NCBI GenBank assembly: GCA_018268515.1
Contig: JAFDWK010000051.1
Coordinates: forward strand, 1 to 44,690
Origin: Actinomycetota bacterium
GTDB lineage: Bacteria > Actinomycetota > Actinomycetes > Actinomycetales > Microbacteriaceae
Length of the DNA stretch: 44,690 bases
Direction of reading: 5' to 3'
The translations under genes and the position numbers were made by a program. Below, piece after piece: positions 40,841 through 44,690 of the stretch. Within the stretch, counting starts at the first letter, position 1. Every line of letters starts with the position of its first letter. The notes under the pieces were generated by a model. It saw nothing but the letters and a program-made list of their open reading frames with translations, ran no database searches and was not told where the DNA came from.

Positions 40841-41812
40841 TCAGGCGAGGTGCGGCGAGACCGTGGACCCGAACGACTCCGCGGTGCGGCGGACGACCTC
40901 CGCCGGATCCTGCGCCCAGATGTCGGCGTTGAAGATCTCCACCTCGATGTCGCGGTCGTAGCCGGTCGCGACCACGGCCTGCGTCAGGGAGACGAAGTCG
41001 ATGACGCCGTCCCCGGGGTAGTGCCGACTCAGCAGCACGTCGGCGGGCAGCGGCGTCTTCCAGTCGCACACCTGGTAGGTCGCGATGCGGCCCTCGCGGC
41101 CGGCGCGGGCGATCTGGTCGCGCACCTGCGGATCCCACCAGATGTGGAAGGTGTCGACCGCGGCCCCGACCACGGCCGGGTCGAAGTCCGCCGCGATGTC
41201 GAGCGCCTGCCCGAGCGTGGAGACGACGCAGCGGTCGGATCCGAACATCGGATGCAGGGGCTCGATCGCGAGCGTGACTCCGGCAGCGGCCGCATCGGCC
41301 GACAGCTCGCCCATCGCGTCGCGCACCCGCTCCCGGGCGCCGATGAGGTCACGGGATCCCTCCGGCAGCCCGCCCGCGACGAGCACGAGCACGGCCGTCG
41401 ATCCCCGGGCACCGGCCGCGGCGAGCGTGGCGGTCTCCTCGATCGCGCGGCGGTTGTCGTCGAGCGCCGCACGCCGCTGGGGTCCGTCGGGCAGCGTGAA
41501 GAACCCTCCCCGGCAGTGCGTCGTGAAGCGCAGCCCGGAATCGGCGAGCATCCGCGCCGCGACGGCGAGACCGACCTCGTTCACGGGCTCGCGCCACAGG
41601 CCGATGCCCTGCACGCCCGCCTCCGCGGTCACCCGGAGCGCGGTGGCGAGGTCGGCGTACTTGATGGTGGCCTGATTGATCGACAGGCGCGGATCCGGCC
41701 CCGTCCCGCCGCGCCTTTCGAGGGCCTCGGGGAAATCGTCACGGGTTTCGGGGAACTCATCACGGGCCTCGGAGGCTCCCTCGCGGGTCTCCGGCATCGG
41801 TCGTCGGGTCAT
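40841..41812 (-). CDS. Sugar phosphate isomerase/epimerase family protein (second)
   Basis: 323 aa from ATG at 41812, whose codon overlaps the DUF993 stop (ATGA). A low-complexity N-terminal tail (ETREGASEARDEFPETRDDF) of about 40 residues precedes the TIM barrel: LSINQATIKYADLATALRVT, GIGLWREPVNEVGLAVAARM, VTLAIEPLHPMF (metal Glu), GAAVDTFHIWWDPQ, VCDWKTPLPADVLLSRHYPG. The Asp/His/Glu pattern suggests a metal-dependent isomerase or inosose-dehydratase-like enzyme. It is coupled to DUF993 and Gfo upstream. Confidence 0.87.
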   Translation of the reverse strand: MTRRPMPETREGASEARDEFPETRDDFPEALERRGGTGPDPRLSINQATIKYADLATALRVTAEAGVQGIGLWREPVNEVGLAVAARMLADSGLRFTTHCRGGFFTLPDGPQRRAALDDNRRAIEETATLAAAGARGSTAVLVLVAGGLPEGSRDLIGARERVRDAMGELSADAAAAGVTLAIEPLHPMFGSDRCVVSTLGQALDIAADFDPAVVGAAVDTFHIWWDPQVRDQIARAGREGRIATYQVCDWKTPLPADVLLSRHYPGDGVIDFVSLTQAVVATGYDRDIEVEIFNADIWAQDPAEVVRRTAESFGSTVSPHLA

Positions 41813-43158
41813 GCGTCCACTCCGTTCAGGCGCAGCATGCCGTGCCAGCGCTCGCGCGCGAGCTCCGGATCCTCGAGCGCCAGCGAGGCGTTTGCGAGCT
41901 CGACGATGCGGCTGAGGTGCGGCAGGCTGCGCGCGGAGTGCAGCCCGCCCACCATCTGGAACGCGGGCTGGTGCCCGTTCAGCCACGCCAGGAACGCGAC
42001 GCCGGTCTTGTAGTAGAACGTGGGCGCGGCGAAGACCTGGCGGCTGAGCTCCTCGGTCGGGCCGAGGATATCGAGGTACCGGGCCGGATCCCCCGCGTCG
42101 AGCGCCTGGATCGCCGCTGACGCGACCGGGGTGATCGCCGCGAACGCCCCGAGCAGTGCATCCGAATGGGTGCGGTGCTGCGGCGCGGTCACCGTCGCGG
42201 TCGCGCCGACTGCACGGCCTGGTGCCGAGTGCGCGGCCTGTTCGCGCGAAGAAGCCGTGCTCTCGGCGAGATCATGTGCTGTCGACGAGTCGACCGAAGC
42301 CGTGTCGACAGCGCCGGATCCGGATCCGATCCCGCCCCCGTCGATCCCGCCCCCGTCGATCCCGCCCGAGTCCCCGATCAGACCGACATAGTTGAAGTCG
42401 TCGCCGGTGAACATGCGCACGCCGTCGGGAAGCTGCTCGCGCACGGCGATCTCGGACTCGGCGTTCAGCAGGCTCATCTTGACGCCCGCGACCTTGCCCG
42501 GGTTCTCGGCGATGATCCGCAGCAGCGTGCTCGACGCCTCGCGCCAGTCCGCGGATCCGAAGTACCCCTCGAGCTGCGGATCGAACGCGGTGCCCAGCCA
42601 GTGCAGCACGACCGGGGTGGTCGCCTGCTGCAGCACGGAGGCGTACACACGCAGGTAGTCGGTGCGCGATTCGGCGACCCGAGCGAGGTGGCGCGAGGCC
42701 ATGAGCACGGGACCGGCGCCCTGCTCCTCGGTGAAGTGCAGCTGCTCGACGTAGGCGTCGATCACCTGCTGCAGGGAGAGGCGCTCCTCGTCGACGTGGT
42801 CGGTGTTGACGCCGACGACGACGGATCCGCCCTCCTCCCGTGCGACCTCGGCGCTGCGCGCGATGAGCTCGCGGGTGGCCGCCGCGTCGAGACCCATGTT
42901 GCGCTGCGCGGTGTCCATGGCGTCGGCGACGCCGAGACCCCACGAGTACACGTTGCGGCGGAACGCGAGCGTCGCATCCCAGTCGATGTCCGCGGGCTGC
43001 CCGGGCGTGTTGTCGGCGTGCACCTTGGGCACCACGTGCGCCGCGGCGTAGGCGACGCGGCTCTGCAGCGGCGCGGCGGGACGGGCGTACGCCCCGGAGT
43101 CGTTGAGCGCGGCATCGGTGGTCGCTCCCGAGCTCGCGAGGAGGCGGATCGTCGTCAT
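41809..43158 (-). CDS. DUF993 protein (dihydrodipicolinate-synthase-like TIM barrel)
   Basis: 449 aa. The DUF993 fold is seen as RVAYAAAHVVPKVHADNTPG, DWDATLAFRRNVYSWGLGVA, VVVGVNTDHVDEERLSLQQV, PVVLHWLGTAFDPQLEGYFG and KVAGVKMSLLNAES (the Lys in the position of the Schiff-base lysine of the DHDPS superfamily is inferred). Between FTGDDFNYVGLIGD and HRTHSDALLGAFAAIT there is an insert of about 60 low-complexity residues (GGIDGGGIDGGGIGSGSGAV and following). A retro-aldol or related lyase step on a keto-sugar is a reasonable guess. It lies 10 bases after Gfo and overlaps the next gene. Confidence 0.85.
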   Translation of the reverse strand: MTTIRLLASSGATTDAALNDSGAYARPAAPLQSRVAYAAAHVVPKVHADNTPGQPADIDWDATLAFRRNVYSWGLGVADAMDTAQRNMGLDAAATRELIARSAEVAREEGGSVVVGVNTDHVDEERLSLQQVIDAYVEQLHFTEEQGAGPVLMASRHLARVAESRTDYLRVYASVLQQATTPVVLHWLGTAFDPQLEGYFGSADWREASSTLLRIIAENPGKVAGVKMSLLNAESEIAVREQLPDGVRMFTGDDFNYVGLIGDSGGIDGGGIDGGGIGSGSGAVDTASVDSSTAHDLAESTASSREQAAHSAPGRAVGATATVTAPQHRTHSDALLGAFAAITPVASAAIQALDAGDPARYLDILGPTEELSRQVFAAPTFYYKTGVAFLAWLNGHQPAFQMVGGLHSARSLPHLSRIVELANASLALEDPELARERWHGMLRLNGVDA

Positions 43159-43168
43159 GACCGGCCCC

Positions 43169-44350
43169 TCAGCCCTCGTTCGGCGCGGCCAGGCTCAGCG
43201 CGGGCAGCGCGATCTTGCGCCCCTCGGCGGAGGACTGCAGACCCGCCTCGGCGAGCTGCACGCCACGGGCGCCGGCCAGCAGGTCGAAGGAATATTCCGT
43301 TCCGAGCACATACGACTCCAGGAACTCCTCCCACTGCTGTCGGAAGCCGTTGAGGAACACGTCGTTCACGGGCACCTCGGCCCAGTCCGCGTCGTAGTCG
43401 TGCGCGTCGGCGAGGTCGGGGTTCCACACCGGCTTCGGGGTGGCGTTGCGGTGCTGGATCTTGGCGCCGAACAGGCCCACGACGGCGGATCCGTGGGTGC
43501 CGTCGACCTGGAACTCGACCAGCTCGTCACGGTTCACCCGCACGGTCCAGCTGGAGTTGATCTCGGCGACGATGCCGCCGGAGAGCTCGAAGATGCCGTA
43601 GGCGGCATCTTCGGCGGTGGCCGTGTAGTGCTCGCCGTTCTCGTCCCAGCGGTCGGCGATGTGCACGGCGGCCTGCGCGTAGACGCTCTTGACCTCGCCG
43701 AAGAGGTTCTCCATCACGTAGTTCCAGTGCGGGAACATGTCGCTGATGATGCCGCCGCCATCCGCGGTGCGGTAGTTCCAGCTCGGTCGCTGGGCGGGCT
43801 GCCAGTCGCCCTCGAACACCCAGTAGCCGAACTCGCCGCGGACGGACAGGATCCGCCCGAAGAAGCCGGAATCGATGAGGCGCTTGAGCTTCTGCAGGCC
43901 GGGCAGGTAGAGCTTGTCGTGCACGACGCCGGTCTTGACGCCCGCCGCCTTCGCGAGGCGGGCGAGCTCGAGCGCCTCCTCGACCGACTCGGCGGTCGGC
44001 TTCTCGGTGTAGATCGCCTTGCCTGCGGCGATGGCCTTGCGGATCGCGGTCGCGCGCGCCTTGGTGACGAGGAAGTCCGCGTAGATCTCCCACTGCGGAT
44101 CCGCGAGCGCGGCGTCGAGGTCGGTCGTCCAGTCTGCGATGTCGTGCTTCGCCGCGAGCTCGGCCAGCTTCTGCGCGCTGCGACCGACGAGGATCGGCTT
44201 GACGGTGACGCGGGATCCGTCGGGCAGCTCGATGCCGCCCTGCTCGCGGATCGCGAGGATCGAGCGCACCAGGTGCTGGCGGTAGCCCATGCGCCCGGAG
44301 ACGCCGTTCATGATGATCCCGATCTCGCGGGTGCTGGTCGACTCCGACAC
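43169..44350 (-). CDS. Gfo/Idh/MocA-family oxidoreductase
   Basis: 393 aa from GTG at 44350, with GAGAGG about 7 bases upstream; an ATG further upstream at 44422 lies inside the operator region and is rejected. N-terminal Rossmann fold IGIIMNGVSGRMGYRQHLVR, then the family's EKP motif in IYTEKPTAESVEEALELARL and VVHDKLYLPGLQKLKRLID. The C-terminal alpha/beta domain contains FGYWVFEGDWQPAQRPSWNY and GGIISDMFPHWNYVMENLFG with the catalytic His. NAD(P)-dependent oxidation of a sugar or polyol is expected as the first step of the cluster. Confidence 0.9.
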   Translation of the reverse strand: MSESTSTREIGIIMNGVSGRMGYRQHLVRSILAIREQGGIELPDGSRVTVKPILVGRSAQKLAELAAKHDIADWTTDLDAALADPQWEIYADFLVTKARATAIRKAIAAGKAIYTEKPTAESVEEALELARLAKAAGVKTGVVHDKLYLPGLQKLKRLIDSGFFGRILSVRGEFGYWVFEGDWQPAQRPSWNYRTADGGGIISDMFPHWNYVMENLFGEVKSVYAQAAVHIADRWDENGEHYTATAEDAAYGIFELSGGIVAEINSSWTVRVNRDELVEFQVDGTHGSAVVGLFGAKIQHRNATPKPVWNPDLADAHDYDADWAEVPVNDVFLNGFRQQWEEFLESYVLGTEYSFDLLAGARGVQLAEAGLQSSAEGRKIALPALSLAAPNEG

Positions 44351-44402
44351 GGTGGTTCCTCTCCTGCTCCGGCGGCCATCCGGCCTCGCCGGACGCTCCG
44401 AC

Positions 44403-44445
44403 GGTAAGCGCTTTCCGTTCATGATGGCACGGGAATACGCTTACC
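44403..44445. promoter_or_regulatory. Pair of LacI-type operators before the Gfo gene
   Basis: GGTAAGCGCTTTCC (44403-44416) and, in the opposite orientation, GGTAAGCGTATTCC (plus strand GGAATACGCTTACC, 44432-44445), 29 bases apart. The centre AAGCGCTT of the first is the classical LacI/GalR-family core. The sites lie 53-95 bases upstream of the GTG start of the catabolic cluster. Confidence 0.65.
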
Positions 44446-44449
44446 GCAA

Positions 44450-44631
44450 GCACCGTCCATCGGACTCGGACGGTGCGCCGCCCTCTCCAGGGGCACCGGG
44501 GCGACCACGGTCCCTGCCGCAAGCACCCGGGCGCCGGGCGCAGCGTCGGAAAACGGAGGAGCTCCCGGCGCGCCGCACGCGGAACAGCCTCCGACACGCC
44601 GCACCGCGCTCACTGCTCCTCTGTTTCCGAC
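44450..44631. repeat. Two hairpins in the terminal gene-free stretch
   Basis: GCACCGTCC (44450-44458) and GGACGGTGC (44468-44476) form a perfect 9-bp stem. Further right GTCGGAAAACGGAGGAGC (44545-44562) and GCTCCTCTGTTTCCGAC (44615-44631) are complementary apart from two or three positions, a wide-loop version of the hairpin family. The remaining bases up to 44690 show nothing I can support. Confidence 0.65.
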
Positions 44632-44690
44632 CGCACACCGGAACCACGGGCGCCCCGCCCGGACCGCCCCGGACCGCAGGACCACCCCGG

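Noticed and set aside
38180-42013. 1277-codon plus-strand open frame
   Set aside because: It runs antisense to LacI, two TIM-barrel genes and DUF993, and through hairpin repeats; its composition is typical of GC-driven spurious frames.

Overview
The window comes from a high-GC actinobacterium, most likely a Microbacteriaceae such as Microbacterium. This is inferred from the roughly 68% GC composition, frequent GTG starts, 4-nt start/stop overlaps, three LacI-type regulators and the intergenic repeat CTTCGACAGGCTCAGGGACC. No rRNA, tRNA, CRISPR array or transposase gene was found.

The left half (about 1-21,300) looks accessory. It opens with the 3' end of a LysM-like protein. Then come two generations of a module made of a DUF4143 AAA ATPase convergent with a small unknown gene: one decayed copy split by a 637-codon unknown gene, and one intact copy (2816-4637). 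A defence-type island follows (4867-13266). It holds a three-gene operon in which an Eco57I-like adenine methyltransferase is divided over separate proteins, with a GIY-YIG-like/SF2 helicase protein encoded between the pieces. Divergent from it is a small XRE regulator resembling restriction-modification control proteins, then a frameshifted relic, then a DUF262-DUF1524-RAMA protein of the GmrSD type. Two unknown proteins (13415-15861), a VapBC pair, a glycerol facilitator, a truncated second VapB cut off by another DUF4143 ATPase cassette, a symporter relic and a MazEF pair complete this half.

The right half (about 21,450-44,690) looks like ordinary chromosome: a CPA1 Na+/H+ antiporter, an LLM flavin oxidoreductase, a P-loop sugar/nucleoside kinase, a LacI regulator divergent from a GMC oxidoreductase/shikimate-dehydrogenase-like pair, a LacI-controlled sugar ABC operon (binding protein, permease, ATPase, LsrG-like small protein, PfkB kinase), prephenate dehydratase divergent from phosphoglucomutase, and a five-gene minus-strand sugar or polyol catabolic cluster (Gfo/Idh/MocA, DUF993, two sugar-isomerase-like TIM barrels, LacI).

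Three signals stand out beyond the genes. Both intact DUF4143 ATPase genes are preceded by three tandem 23-bp repeats and a leaderless-type -10 element. The palindrome GGATCC is iterated about eight times more often than composition predicts, and is sparse in the restriction-like operon. Seven intergenic hairpin loci with a shared design occur only in the right half.
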